Positions 1 through 8,919 of a stretch of 64,000 nucleotides of DNA are shown piece after piece. A program made the position numbers and the translations under genes. The notes beneath the pieces are model-generated. The model was not told where the DNA came from and searched no databases. It saw nothing but the letters and a program-made list of their open reading frames with translations. Within the stretch, counting starts at the first letter, position 1; each line of letters starts with the position of its first letter. This DNA comes from Paracoccus aminovorans (lineage in GTDB: Bacteria; Pseudomonadota; Alphaproteobacteria; Rhodobacterales; Rhodobacteraceae), in contig NZ_KQ955208.1 in assembly GCF_001546115.1 (NCBI RefSeq), forward strand, positions 333,452 to 397,451. Reading direction: 5' to 3'.

Positions 1-45
1 AGCATAAGACTTTCAGCGATTCCTTGAAAGAGCCGAGGTGAGCCC

Positions 46-942
46 ATGCCATATCTTGAAAGTCTGCGGGTTTTCGTGCGCGTGGTCGAACTGGGCTCGA
101 TCACGGCTGGCGGGCGCGACCTGCGCATGTCGCCGGCGGTGGCCTCGAACCGGATCAAGGACTTGGAAACCCGCTACGGGGTGCGGCTCTTGAACCGCAC
201 CACCCGCAAGCTGGTGCCGACCGAGGTCGGGCGGGCCTTCTACGACAATGCCCGCCGGGTGATCGAGACCCTGGACGAGGCCGAGGCGGTGGTCTCGGGC
301 TTTTCCGGCAATCCGCATGGCGCCTTGCGGGTCACGGCGCCGCTGGGGCTGGGGCGGCGGCTGATCGCGCCGCTGGTGCCGCGGTTTTGCGACGAATATC
401 CGGGCGTCGAGCTGCGCCTGCGGCTGTCGGACCGCAACGTGGACATCATCGCCGACGGCATCGACCTGGCCTTCTTCCTGGGCGAGCCGCAGGATTCGGC
501 GCTGAAATGGCGCCGCATCGCCGAATGCCGGCGGGCGCTGGTGGCGACGCGGGCCTATCTCGACGCGCATGGCACGCCCGAACAGCCCGACGACCTGACG
601 CAGCACAACTGCCTGCTGCTGCGCTATCCGCGCAGCCCGGAATATTACTGGGTGCTGCAGACGCCCGAGGGGCCGCAGAAGCTCTTGGTGAACGGCAAGT
701 TCGATGCCGACGACGGCGATGTGCTCAGCGCCTGGGCGCAGGAGGGACGCGGCATCGTCAACCGGCCGCGCTACGAGGTGGCCGCGCAACTCGCCTCGGG
801 CGAACTGGTCGAGGTGCTGCCGCAATTCCCGCCGCTGCCCTCGCAATTCGGCGTGTTGACCCCTCACCGGCGCCTGCAGGACCCCAAGGTGCGGCTGTTC
901 GCGGATTTCATCGCGCGCGAGACGCGGGGGGTGTTCGCGTGA
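46..942 (+). CDS. LysR-family transcriptional regulator
   Basis: A 298-aa protein with the LysR layout. Residues about 1-60 form the winged helix-turn-helix (the stretch around SPAVASNRIKDLETRYGVRL is the recognition region, followed by the typical LLNRTTRKLVPTEVG). Residues about 90-295 are the substrate-binding domain. The closest subgroup by eye is the CrgA/AaeR-like one, which often controls aromatic or quinone stress genes, but no effector can be assigned. The first ATG follows a short GAGCCGAGGTGAGCCC leader with a usable ribosome site. No target is obvious: the next gene is a secreted protein 140 bases downstream on the same strand, so the pair could be functionally linked, but this is inference. 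Confidence 0.9.
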   Translation: MPYLESLRVFVRVVELGSITAGGRDLRMSPAVASNRIKDLETRYGVRLLNRTTRKLVPTEVGRAFYDNARRVIETLDEAEAVVSGFSGNPHGALRVTAPLGLGRRLIAPLVPRFCDEYPGVELRLRLSDRNVDIIADGIDLAFFLGEPQDSALKWRRIAECRRALVATRAYLDAHGTPEQPDDLTQHNCLLLRYPRSPEYYWVLQTPEGPQKLLVNGKFDADDGDVLSAWAQEGRGIVNRPRYEVAAQLASGELVEVLPQFPPLPSQFGVLTPHRRLQDPKVRLFADFIARETRGVFA

Positions 943-1081
943 CGCCCGGCCGTCGCTGAAATGTGAAGCGACGGCGAAACGCCGCGGGTCCAGAATGCAT
1001 CACGGCCGCCGGGACTGCGTCCGATCATGGTGCGCGATCCGAAACGGCCGCCAGATGCCTTGCGGGGCAGGGAGGTCGATC

Positions 1082-1429
1082 ATGAAACGGGTTTATGGCT
1101 GGCTGGCGGCGGGGATGGTCCTGCTGTCCTTCGGCGCGGCGCAGGCGCAGGGCGTCGCGACCGGCGACAACGGAATGACGCTTTACAGCTTCGACAAGGA
1201 CGCCGGCGGGAAATCTGCCTGCTACGACGATTGCGCGGTGAAATGGCCGCCCTATCTGGCGCAGGAGGGCGAGACGAAGCCCGAGGGCTGGACCATGGTC
1301 GAGCGCACGGACGGAAGCCGGCAATGGGCGCTTAACGGCAAGCCCGCCTATTATTTCGCCGGCGACAAGAAGGCCGGCGACATGGCGGGGGATGGTGTCG
1401 GCGGCGTCTGGCACGCATTGGGCCAATAG
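1082..1429 (+). CDS. Secreted repeat protein, COG4315/Lipoprotein_15 type
   Basis: A 115-aa exported protein. The N-terminus MKRVYGWLAAGMVLLSFGAA is a signal peptide ending near AQAQG; there is no lipobox Cys, so it is probably periplasmic rather than a lipoprotein. The mature part carries the motifs of the PF03640 family: GMTLYSFDKD, a CYDDC pair, WPPYLA, and a second half with WALNGKPAYYFAGDKKAGD ending in GGVWHAL. The family's function is unknown; members are often beside sigma/anti-sigma or redox genes. The start at 1082 is chosen because it begins the signal peptide and follows GGGGCAGGGAGG; a longer upstream reading would spoil the export signal. Confidence 0.85.
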   Translation: MKRVYGWLAAGMVLLSFGAAQAQGVATGDNGMTLYSFDKDAGGKSACYDDCAVKWPPYLAQEGETKPEGWTMVERTDGSRQWALNGKPAYYFAGDKKAGDMAGDGVGGVWHALGQ

Positions 1430-1438
1430 GCCCGCCGA

Positions 1439-2686
1439 TCAGTTCCAGGCGTAGCTTTTCGGCAACCCGCGGTACCAGTCGACGATGGCCTGGCGCTCCT
1501 CGGGTTCCATGAAGCTGACGTTCGCGGGCGGCATGGCATGGGTCACGCCGGCCTGGATGTAGATCTCGCGCGCGGCGCGGGTGATGTCGTCGGGGGTCTC
1601 CAGCAGCACGCCCTTGGGCGCGGTGTAGATCCCCTCATAGCCCGGCTCGCGGGCGTGGCACATGGCGCAGCGGCCCAGCACCGCGTTCGAGGCGTCCTCC
1701 CAGCCGGGCGAGTCGATCATCGCCTGCTGGGTCGGCGTCAGGACGCGGGCCTCGGCCTCTTCCAGCGTCTGGCGGAACATCGGCGCGGTCGAGAGCCACA
1801 TCACGATGATGAACAGGATCGTGGTGATCGCCCAGGTCCACCATTTCATGCCGCCGCCGGCGTGCATGGTGTTGAAGAAGTGGCGGATGGTCACGCCCAT
1901 CAGAAAGATCAGCCCGGCGATGATCCAGTTGTATTCGGTGGCGAAGGCCAGCGGATAGTGGTTCGACAGCATCAGGAACACCACCGGCAGGGTCAGGTAG
2001 TTGTTATGCGTCGAGCGCAGCTTGGCGATCTTGCCGTATTTCGGATCGGCGGGACGCCCGGCCTTGAGATCGGCGACGACGATGCGCTGGTTCGGCATGA
2101 TGATGAAGAACACGTTCGCCGTCATGATCGTGGCGGTGAAGGCGCCCAGGTGCAGCATGGTGGCGCGGCCGGTGAAGACCTGGTTATAGCCCCAGCCCAT
2201 CGCCATCAGCAGCACGAACAGCAAGAGCATCAGCAGCGTCGGCGTCTCGCCCAGTTTGGACTTGCACAGGTTGGTATAGACCAGCCAGCCGATCGACAGC
2301 GACCCGGCCGAGATCAGGATCGCCTGCCAGGGCGCCAGCTCCATCTTGGCGGGATCGATCAGGAACAGCTCGGACCCGACCCAATAGGTAACCATCAGAA
2401 GCGCCGCCCCCGAGATCCAGGTCATGTAGCTTTCCCATTTGAACCAGATCAGGTGGTCGGGCATCCGCTCGGGCGCCACCAGGTATTTCTGGATATGGTA
2501 GAAGCCGCCGCCATGGACCTGCCACTCCTCGCCGTGCGCGCCGGCGGGCAGGCCGGGCACCTTGCGCAGGCCAAGGTCGAGCGCGACGAAGTAAAAGGAC
2601 GAGCCGATCCAGCAGATCGCGGTGACGACATGCGTCCAGCGAATGGCGAATGCGAGCCAGTCCCAGATGACGGCGAAATCGGACAT
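1439..2686 (-). CDS. puuD: Urate oxidase, membrane-bound with cytochrome c domain (PuuD type)
   Basis: A 415-aa membrane protein. Residues 1-320 contain about eight hydrophobic segments with conserved His residues (RWTHVV, GGGFYHIQKY, MLHLGAF), as in the PuuD family. The C-terminal 80 residues are a class I cytochrome c domain: C340-A-M-C343-H344 for haem attachment and the axial Met in THAMPP near residue 385. PuuD oxidises urate to 5-hydroxyisourate and passes electrons to the respiratory chain. Start 2686 (MSDFAV) is preferred over the upstream ATG at 2716 because AGAGGGAGT lies just before it. No other purine-catabolism genes are adjacent within the window, which is unusual since puuD often sits with uraD or allantoinase genes. 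Confidence 0.92.
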   Translation of the reverse strand: MSDFAVIWDWLAFAIRWTHVVTAICWIGSSFYFVALDLGLRKVPGLPAGAHGEEWQVHGGGFYHIQKYLVAPERMPDHLIWFKWESYMTWISGAALLMVTYWVGSELFLIDPAKMELAPWQAILISAGSLSIGWLVYTNLCKSKLGETPTLLMLLLFVLLMAMGWGYNQVFTGRATMLHLGAFTATIMTANVFFIIMPNQRIVVADLKAGRPADPKYGKIAKLRSTHNNYLTLPVVFLMLSNHYPLAFATEYNWIIAGLIFLMGVTIRHFFNTMHAGGGMKWWTWAITTILFIIVMWLSTAPMFRQTLEEAEARVLTPTQQAMIDSPGWEDASNAVLGRCAMCHAREPGYEGIYTAPKGVLLETPDDITRAAREIYIQAGVTHAMPPANVSFMEPEERQAIVDWYRGLPKSYAWN

Positions 2687-2689
2687 GTT

Positions 2690-3296
2690 GGACTCCCTCT
2701 CTAGCTGTCGGAACACTAGCTTGCGCCGCGAAGTGCCGCTATTCGCCCATTTGCCCTTGCTGTCTTAACGCAGCGTTGAAAATCTTTCGGCGCCGGCAGG
2801 GGGAAGCGGGTCCGGGCCGCGGGCGGCGGGGCAGGGGCCCGCGGGCGCGATTCAACCATAAAGATAATCGCTCAATTCACGGTGGAATTCACGCTGCGCC
2901 CCGGGCAGTTTCCCCAACGGAAATCGGTGGAAATCCGCCGGTGCGAATCCAAGCGCATCGACAGGAATATTCCGATCTGCCAGATATATACGGAATTGAG
3001 CGACCGGGTGAGGACCGTGCCCAGTCTCACCCGGTCTCGCCGTACCTGAGAAAAAGAGGAAATCGTTCAACGGCTAGGGGCAGCCTGCCGTGAAACACCC
3101 CATGGGTGAACCTGCCTTTTTGGTGAGGTTTCCATGCCGGCCAGCCTGAATATGCCGGATCCCTGCGCGAATATTGAAAATCGCACCTGGTCAAATCCAT
3201 TTAAAGTTGAATTTTACGAATTCAATTCTTCTCTGGAATGATAGCCCCCAGCCTTGCTAAGACCTGTCCCGAATAAGATTCGTATGGGGCGCAAGC
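2690..3296. other. Long AT-richer intergenic stretch with hairpins
   Basis: About 600 bases between puuD and the next gene. It is visibly richer in A+T than its surroundings, above all at 3165-3240. Two good hairpins are seen: 3002-3036 (GACCGGGTGA pairing with TCACCCGGTC) and 3101-3136 (CATGG and AACCT pairing with AGGTT and CCATG). An ATG at 3134 preceded by GGTGAGG opens a 35-codon reading frame to 3241 with AT-rich codons unlike the neighbouring genes. No known RNA family or protein could be identified; it may be a structured leader, a small RNA, or recently acquired DNA. Confidence 0.4.
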
Positions 3297-4493
3297 ATGG
3301 CCGAAGACAGCAGGGACGCCGAGACACAGGCCGCCGCGCGGGCCGCCCGCCAAGCCGCCAACCGCGCCGCGCGCGAGGCGCGCCGCGCCGCCCGCCAGGC
3401 CGAGCGCGCCGCCCGCAAGGGTGCCGCCAAGCCGCAGCCGGCGGCCAGCGCGCCGGAATTCCAGCCCCCCTCCGACGCGGCACCGCCCTCGCCGCAGCTG
3501 TTCCCGCCGCAGGGCTTCGACATCCTGTTGATCGGCCAGGGCCAGCGGCTGGGCGTGCAGGCGGTGCTCTTCGCCGCCAGCCTGCGCCGCAACGCGCCCG
3601 ATTGGCGCGGCCGGCTGATCGTCGCCGAGCCGCGCCCCGAGGCCGCCTGGGCCGGCGCCGCCACCCCGATGCCCGCTCCGGTGCGCCAGGCGCTCGCAGG
3701 CTTCGGCGCCGAGATCCTGCCCTTCACCGCCACCCGCTTCGGCCGCAGCTACCCCTATGGCAACAAGATCGAGGCGCTGACCATCCTGCCCGCCGACCAG
3801 CCTTTCGTCTTCTTCGACAGCGACACGCTGATCACCGGCCCGCTCGATCGCGTCGGCTTCGACTTCGCGCGGCCCTCGGCCTCGATGCGGCGCAGCGCCA
3901 GCTGGCCCGAGCCGCCGCCCTACGGCCCCGGCTACACGCAGATCTGGCAATCGCTCTATGACCGTTTCGGGCTGGATTTCGCAGGCTCGCTCGACCTCGC
4001 CCAGCCCGACGAGCATTGGGAGCGGTACCTTTATTTCAACGCCGGCTGGTTCTTCGGCGCCGATGCGCAGGAATTCGGCCGCCGATTCCTCGACTTCTCC
4101 GACCGTATCCAGGCCGACCCGGGCGAGGCGCTGGCCTGCCAGTCGCTCGACCCCTGGCTCGACCAGGTGGCGCTGCCGCTGGTGATCCATTCGCTGGGCG
4201 GCGGCCGGCCGGGGCCGGAGCTCGCCGGCCTCGACGGCTGGGCCAGCTGCCATTACCGCAACCTGTCGCTGCTCTATGCCCGCGAATCCGATGCGGTCGT
4301 CGCGCTGATCGAGGAACTGGCCACCGATCCCCGCATCGCGCCGCTGCTTGCGGAGGACGAGGCCGTGCAGCGCCTGATCCTTGCGGGCGAGGGGCGGGAC
4401 CGCATCCGCCCGCTTTTTGCCGGCGAAGACCCGCCGCCGCCGGAAAAAGCCATGCGCCAGCGGCTGCGTCGGGCCGAGCTCTGGTTCCGCTGA
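3297..4493 (+). CDS. Glycosyltransferase-like protein with Ala/Arg-rich N-terminus
   Basis: A 398-aa protein of uncertain function. Residues about 1-45 are almost wholly Ala, Arg, Glu and Gln (repeated AAR and ARR), likely a basic amphipathic helix; 46-72 is a Pro/Ala linker. From about residue 75 (GFDILLIGQGQRLGVQAVLFAASLR) it resembles nucleotide-sugar transferases of the GT-A fold, with a D174-S-D176 motif in FVFFDSDTL that would bind a metal-nucleotide. No signal peptide or membrane segment is visible. It stands alone and is convergent with ileS. The glycosyltransferase call rests on the fold pattern and the DxD motif only; donor and acceptor are unknown. Confidence 0.6.
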   Translation: MAEDSRDAETQAAARAARQAANRAAREARRAARQAERAARKGAAKPQPAASAPEFQPPSDAAPPSPQLFPPQGFDILLIGQGQRLGVQAVLFAASLRRNAPDWRGRLIVAEPRPEAAWAGAATPMPAPVRQALAGFGAEILPFTATRFGRSYPYGNKIEALTILPADQPFVFFDSDTLITGPLDRVGFDFARPSASMRRSASWPEPPPYGPGYTQIWQSLYDRFGLDFAGSLDLAQPDEHWERYLYFNAGWFFGADAQEFGRRFLDFSDRIQADPGEALACQSLDPWLDQVALPLVIHSLGGGRPGPELAGLDGWASCHYRNLSLLYARESDAVVALIEELATDPRIAPLLAEDEAVQRLILAGEGRDRIRPLFAGEDPPPPEKAMRQRLRRAELWFR

Positions 4494-4495
4494 GA

Positions 4496-4520
4496 CGGGC
4501 GCCGCGCAAGGCGGCGCCCG
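4496..4520. terminator. GC-rich hairpin between convergent genes
   Basis: Perfect 10-bp stem CGGGCGCCGC / GCGGCGCCCG with loop GCAAG, directly after the stop of the 3297 gene and before the end of ileS on the other strand. There is no T-run, so it may slow polymerase or protect mRNA ends rather than act as a classic terminator. Confidence 0.5.
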
Positions 4521-4526
4521 CCGGTT

Positions 4527-7442
4527 TCAGCCCAGCACCGCGTCGCAGCGCGCGCAGGTGCCGGCATGGGCATGGCTGCCGACATCGGGCAGGATCTTCC
4601 AGCAGCGCTGGCATTTCTCGCCCATCGCGCCCTCGAAGACCACGCCGATGCCCGGCACCTCCGCCAGCCGGAACGCCTCGGCCGGGGCCGGGTCGGCGGT
4701 CAGGCTGATGCCCGAGGTGATGCAGATATCGGCGAAATCCACCGATTTCAGCGCCTTCAGCTCCTCCGCATCCTCGACATGCACCACCGGCGCGGCTTCC
4801 AGGCTGGCGCCGATCACCTTGTCGGTGCGCTTGATCTCCAGCGCGGCAGTGACCACGCGGCGGATGCGGCGGATCGTTTCCCATTTCCGCGCCAGGCCCT
4901 CGTTCAGCCAGTCGGCCGGGGTGGCGGGGAAGTCCTGCAGATGCACGCTGCCCTCCTCGGACGGGAAGCGCGCCAGCCAGACATCCTCCATGGTAAAGGG
5001 CAGGATCGGCGCAAGCCAGGTCACGATGCGGTGGAACAGCAGGTCCAGCACCGTCCGCGCCGCCCGCCGCCGCGCCGAATCGGGCGCGTCGCAGTAAAGC
5101 GCGTCCTTGCGGATGTCGAAATAGAAGGCCGACAGATCCACCGTGGCGAACTGGAACACGGTCTGGAACACGCCCTGGAAGTCGAAGCTGTCATAGCCAT
5201 GGCGCAGCTGCGTGTCGAGCTGCGCCAGCCGGTGCAGCACCCATTGCTCCAGCTCCGGCATCTCGGCCGGCTCGATCCGCTCGGCCTCGGCAAAGCCGTC
5301 GAGATTGCCCAGCACGAAGCGCAGCGTATTGCGCAGCCGGCGATAGCTGTCGGCGGTGCCCTTCAGGATCTCGGGGCCGATGCGCTGGTCGGCGGTATAG
5401 TCGGTCTGCGCCACCCAGAGCCGCAGGATGTCGGCGCCGTATTGCTTGATGACCTCGGCCGGGACAATGGTATTGCCCAGCGACTTGGACATCTTCATGC
5501 CCTTCTCGTCCAGCGTGAAGCCATGCGTGACCACATTGCGATAGGGCGCCCGACCCTTGGTCGCGCAGGCCTGCAACAGCGAGGACTGGAACCAGCCGCG
5601 ATGCTGGTCGGTGCCCTCCAGATAGACGTCGGCAATGCCGTCCGGCGCCCCGTCGGCGCGGTCGCGCAGCACGAAGGCATGGGTCGAGCCGCTGTCGAAC
5701 CAGACGTCCAGCACGTCCATCACCTGGTCGTAATCCGCCGGATCGGCGACGCCCGCCAGCACCTCGGCGGCAAAGCCGGGACGATACCAGACATCGGCGC
5801 CGTCCCGTTCAAAGGCGGCGATGATGCGGTCGTTGACGCGCTGGTCGCGCAGCAGGAAGTCCGGGTCGGTGGGCTTGGCGCCCTTCTTCACGAAGCAGGT
5901 CAGCGGCACGCCCCAGGCGCGCTGGCGCGACAGCACCCAGTCGGGCCGGTTCTCGACCATGGAATGGATGCGGTTGCGCCCCGATTGCGGCCACCATTTC
6001 ACCAGCTTGTCGATCGAGGTCAGCGCCCGCGTCCGGATGGTGTCGCCATATTGCCCCATGCCGTCGGCCAGCGCAAAGTCGATGGCGGCGAACCATTGCG
6101 GCGTATTGCGATAGATCAGCGGCGCCTTGGAGCGCCACGAATGCGGATAGGAGTGCTTGACCTTGCCCTTGGCCAGCAGCGCCCCGGCCCAGGCCAGCTG
6201 CTTGATGACGCTGACATTCGCCGGGCCTTCCTTGCCCTCGGGCGTCAGGATCGCCTGGCCGCCGAACAGCGGCAGGTCGGCGCGATACGAGCCGTCCGGC
6301 TCGACGTTATAGGTCATCGGCAGCTTGAACTTCAGCCCCAGCTGATAGTCGTCGTCGCCATGGCTGGGCGCGGTATGCACGAAGCCGGTGCCCGCGTCCT
6401 CGGTGACATGCTCGCCCGGCAGCATGGGCACGTCATAGTCCCACTCGCCCGCACCGCCCTCGACGCCGCGCAGCGGATGGGCCAACACCAGCCCCTCCAG
6501 GTCCGAGGCCGTCACGTCGCGCAGCCGCTCCCAGCCCTCGATCTTGCCGGCCTGCTTCACGCTTTCGGCCAGCGCATCCGCCAGAACCAGCAATTCGCCG
6601 GGCTTCGCGGTTGCATTCTCGGCCACCGCATCCACGCGATACAGCCCATAGGCGATGCCCGGATTATAGGCCACCGCCCGGTTCTGCGGAATCGTCCAGG
6701 GCGTGGTGGTCCAGATCACCACGCTGGCGGGCTTCTTCGCTCCCCAAATACCCTCCGACCCGGTGACGGCAAACCGCACCCAGATGGTATGGCTCTGGTG
6801 GTCGTGATACTCGACCTCGGCCTCGGCCAGCGCGGTCTTCTCGACCGGAGACCACATCACCGGCTTCGATCCCTGATAAAGCGAACCGTTCATCAGCAGC
6901 TTCATGAACTCGGCCGCGATCACCGCCTCGGCGTGGAAATCCATGGTCAGATAGGGATCGTCCCACTTGCCGGTGATGCCCAGGCGCTTGAACTCCTCGC
7001 GCTGGATGTCGACCCAGGATTCGGCGAAACGGCGGCATTCCTGGCGGAACTCGACCACGTCCACCGCATCCTTGTCGCGGCCGTCATGGCGGTATTTCTC
7101 CTCGATCTTCCACTCGATCGGCAGGCCGTGGCAGTCCCAGCCCGGCACATAGCGCGCATCGCGGCCCATCATCTGGTGGCTGCGCACGATGATGTCCTTG
7201 ATGGTCTTGTTCAGCGCGTGGCCGATATGCAGGTTGCCGTTCGCGTAAGGAGGGCCGTCGTGCAGGATGAAGGGCGTCCGGCCTGCCGCCCGCTCGCGCA
7301 GCCGGTCATAGATGCCGATCCGCTCCCAGCGGGCCAGCCATTCCGGCTCGCGCTGCGGCAGGCCGGCGCGCATCGGAAAATCGGTCTGGGGCAGGAAGAC
7401 GGTGTCGCGATAGTCGGGCGCGGTCTCGGTCGTGTCGCTCAT
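4527..7442 (-). CDS. ileS: Isoleucine-tRNA ligase
   Basis: A 971-aa class I aminoacyl-tRNA synthetase that charges tRNA-Ile. The HIGH motif is at residues 72-75 (LHIGHALNK) and KMSKS near residue 650 (GMKMSKSLGNT); the editing (CP1) domain lies between them and includes WTTTPWTIPQN. The C-terminus has the zinc-binding pairs CQRC and CARC. The length is normal for bacterial IleRS. The start at 7442 (MSDTTETAPD) is chosen over an upstream ATG at 7475 because AAGGAT lies at the right distance. Expected to be essential; single-gene transcription unit. Confidence 0.97.
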   Translation of the reverse strand: MSDTTETAPDYRDTVFLPQTDFPMRAGLPQREPEWLARWERIGIYDRLRERAAGRTPFILHDGPPYANGNLHIGHALNKTIKDIIVRSHQMMGRDARYVPGWDCHGLPIEWKIEEKYRHDGRDKDAVDVVEFRQECRRFAESWVDIQREEFKRLGITGKWDDPYLTMDFHAEAVIAAEFMKLLMNGSLYQGSKPVMWSPVEKTALAEAEVEYHDHQSHTIWVRFAVTGSEGIWGAKKPASVVIWTTTPWTIPQNRAVAYNPGIAYGLYRVDAVAENATAKPGELLVLADALAESVKQAGKIEGWERLRDVTASDLEGLVLAHPLRGVEGGAGEWDYDVPMLPGEHVTEDAGTGFVHTAPSHGDDDYQLGLKFKLPMTYNVEPDGSYRADLPLFGGQAILTPEGKEGPANVSVIKQLAWAGALLAKGKVKHSYPHSWRSKAPLIYRNTPQWFAAIDFALADGMGQYGDTIRTRALTSIDKLVKWWPQSGRNRIHSMVENRPDWVLSRQRAWGVPLTCFVKKGAKPTDPDFLLRDQRVNDRIIAAFERDGADVWYRPGFAAEVLAGVADPADYDQVMDVLDVWFDSGSTHAFVLRDRADGAPDGIADVYLEGTDQHRGWFQSSLLQACATKGRAPYRNVVTHGFTLDEKGMKMSKSLGNTIVPAEVIKQYGADILRLWVAQTDYTADQRIGPEILKGTADSYRRLRNTLRFVLGNLDGFAEAERIEPAEMPELEQWVLHRLAQLDTQLRHGYDSFDFQGVFQTVFQFATVDLSAFYFDIRKDALYCDAPDSARRRAARTVLDLLFHRIVTWLAPILPFTMEDVWLARFPSEEGSVHLQDFPATPADWLNEGLARKWETIRRIRRVVTAALEIKRTDKVIGASLEAAPVVHVEDAEELKALKSVDFADICITSGISLTADPAPAEAFRLAEVPGIGVVFEGAMGEKCQRCWKILPDVGSHAHAGTCARCDAVLG

Positions 7443-7481
7443 CGGGCGGGAATCCTTCGGTGGCAGGGCTGGCATGCGTAA

Positions 7482-7513
7482 CCCGGCGGCGAAGGATCCC
7501 CTAGGCCGCCGGG
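7482..7513. other. Hairpin upstream of ileS
   Basis: CCCGGCGGC (7482-7490) pairs with GCCGCCGGG (7505-7513) around the loop GAAGGATCCCCTAG. It lies 40 bases before the ileS start, on its leader side. It may be a leader structure or a leftover terminator; no T-run follows on either strand. Confidence 0.3.
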
Positions 7514-7625
7514 CGGGTAATTCGAATGATGCTGCCCATGCTGAACATGCGCCGGGTTATAGAAAACCGCCCCGCCGCCTGCAAGCGCGGCTTGCGGCCC
7601 GCGCGCGGCTGGGGCAGCAAGCGCC

Positions 7626-8402
7626 ATGAGCTACCGCATCGCCATCGCGGGCGCGCTGGCGGATGGCCGCAGCCATGGTCCCTTCGACCTGATCGTCGAT
7701 GCCAGCGGCGCCGGCTCGCGCCTCTCGCCGTTGCAGGCGCGGCCGCTCGGCCATAGCGCGATCTGGGGCACCGTGCCCTGGCCCGAGACCGAGTTGCCGC
7801 GCGACCAGCTGCGCCAGCCGCATGGCGGGGGTGCTGCCCATCGGCCGCCTGCCTGCGGACGACACGCCGCGCGCCGCCGTCTTCTGGTCTATGCCCCGCG
7901 CCGAACTGGACAGCTGGCCGCAACGCGACCTCGGGGCCTGGAAGGCCGAGGCCGTCGCTCTCTGGCCACAGATGGCGTCCTTTCTGAACGGCATCCGCGA
8001 CAATGCGGCGATGACCCAGGCGCGCTATGCCCATGGCACCCTGCGCCGGCCCTTCGCGCCGGGGCTGGTCCATATCGGCGATGCCGCGCATCGCGCCAGC
8101 CCGCAGCTGGGGCAGGGCGCGAACATGGCGCTGCTCGATGCGCTCGCGCTCGGCTTGGCGCTGCACGGACCGCTGGAGGACGCGCCCGCCGCTTACGCCG
8201 CCATGCGCCGCTGGCACGTCCTGATCTACCAGGGCATGAGCGCGGCCTTCACGCCGATGTATCAATCCCGCAGCCGCAGCCTGCCCTGGCTGCGCGACCG
8301 GCTGCTGGCGCCCTCATCGACCCTGCCGCTGCTGCGGAACGGGCTGACGTGCTCGTCGCGGGCACCATGGCGCCGCCGCTGGCCGGAACCCGCGCGCCAT
8401 AG
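7626..8402 (+). pseudogene. Decayed FAD-dependent monooxygenase
   Basis: The remains of a flavin monooxygenase split over two frames. Frame 3 starts with MSYRIAIAGA, the beginning of a Rossmann FAD motif, then jumps straight to FDLIVDASGAGSRL, a middle-domain motif, so roughly 80-100 residues including the rest of GxGxxG appear deleted. Near 7805-7830 the similarity passes to frame 1 (RMAGVLPIGRLPADD...FAPGLVHIGDAAHRASPQLGQGANMALLDA, containing the conserved GDAAH flavin motif). Near 8335-8350 it returns to frame 3 (ADVLVAGTMAPPLAG, stop at 8402). One internal deletion plus two frameshifts make function very unlikely. Confidence 0.8.
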
Positions 8403-8460
8403 GCGTCCTGTGACATCCGGCCGCCTTGCGCCGGCGCGCGCGCGGGCCCATATCGCGGCC

Positions 8461-8859
8461 ATGATTCCGCCCCGTTTCGACATCACCCCCGAAGAGATCG
8501 ACCGCGTCGTCGCCACCTTCTACGCCGCCATCCGCCGGCACGAGGAGTTGGGGCCGATCTTTGCCGCCCATGTCACCGACTGGCCCGCGCATGAGGCCAA
8601 GATCGCCGCCTTCTGGCGCAACGCCATCCTCTACGAGCGCAGCTACGAGGGCAGCCCGATGCGCGCGCATATCATGGCCGGCAATGTCCACGGCCAGCAT
8701 TTCGCGCCCTGGCTGATGCTCTTCGACGAAACCCTGCGCCGCACCCTGCCGCCCGAGGCCGCGCAGGGCTGGTCGGCGCTGGCGCATCGCATCGGCGCCG
8801 GGCTGCGCATGGGGGTCGAGAACATGGCCGTCACGGCCGGCCCGCCGGTCCTGCGCTAG
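8461..8859 (+). CDS. Group III truncated haemoglobin
   Basis: A 132-aa protein matching group III truncated globins (Ctb type). It shows the helix B/E region FYAAIRRHEELGPIF...DWPAHEAKIAAFWRNAIL and the haem-side pattern HGQHFAPWLMLFDETLRRTLP, where the second His fits the proximal ligand. Such proteins bind O2 or NO and are linked with redox protection, but the role is not settled for this group. The frame is open well upstream through the pseudogene (from 7699), yet the ATG at 8461 starts the globin domain exactly. The translation signal before it is weak, so it may depend on upstream transcription of the broken gene. Confidence 0.85.
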   Translation: MIPPRFDITPEEIDRVVATFYAAIRRHEELGPIFAAHVTDWPAHEAKIAAFWRNAILYERSYEGSPMRAHIMAGNVHGQHFAPWLMLFDETLRRTLPPEAAQGWSALAHRIGAGLRMGVENMAVTAGPPVLR

Positions 8860-8919
8860 AGCCTTGCATCATCGGCCCGGCAGGCGTAAACAAAACGCGA
8901 ACATCGCGGAGGGCCGGCC

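Noticed and set aside
2880..3040. Cobalamin-riboswitch-like words (GGTGGAAATCC, GAATCC)
   Set aside because: The conserved B12 box and the ACTGT segment are absent, and the next gene has no link with cobalamin. Kept only as a structured region.
2776..3093. 105-codon frame in the puuD upstream region
   Set aside because: Arg/Gly/Pro-rich with no motif, no ribosome site, and it runs through both sides of a hairpin.
4566..7481. 971-codon plus-strand frame
   Set aside because: Exact shadow of ileS on the other strand, with His/Gln/Arg-rich composition typical of antisense frames.
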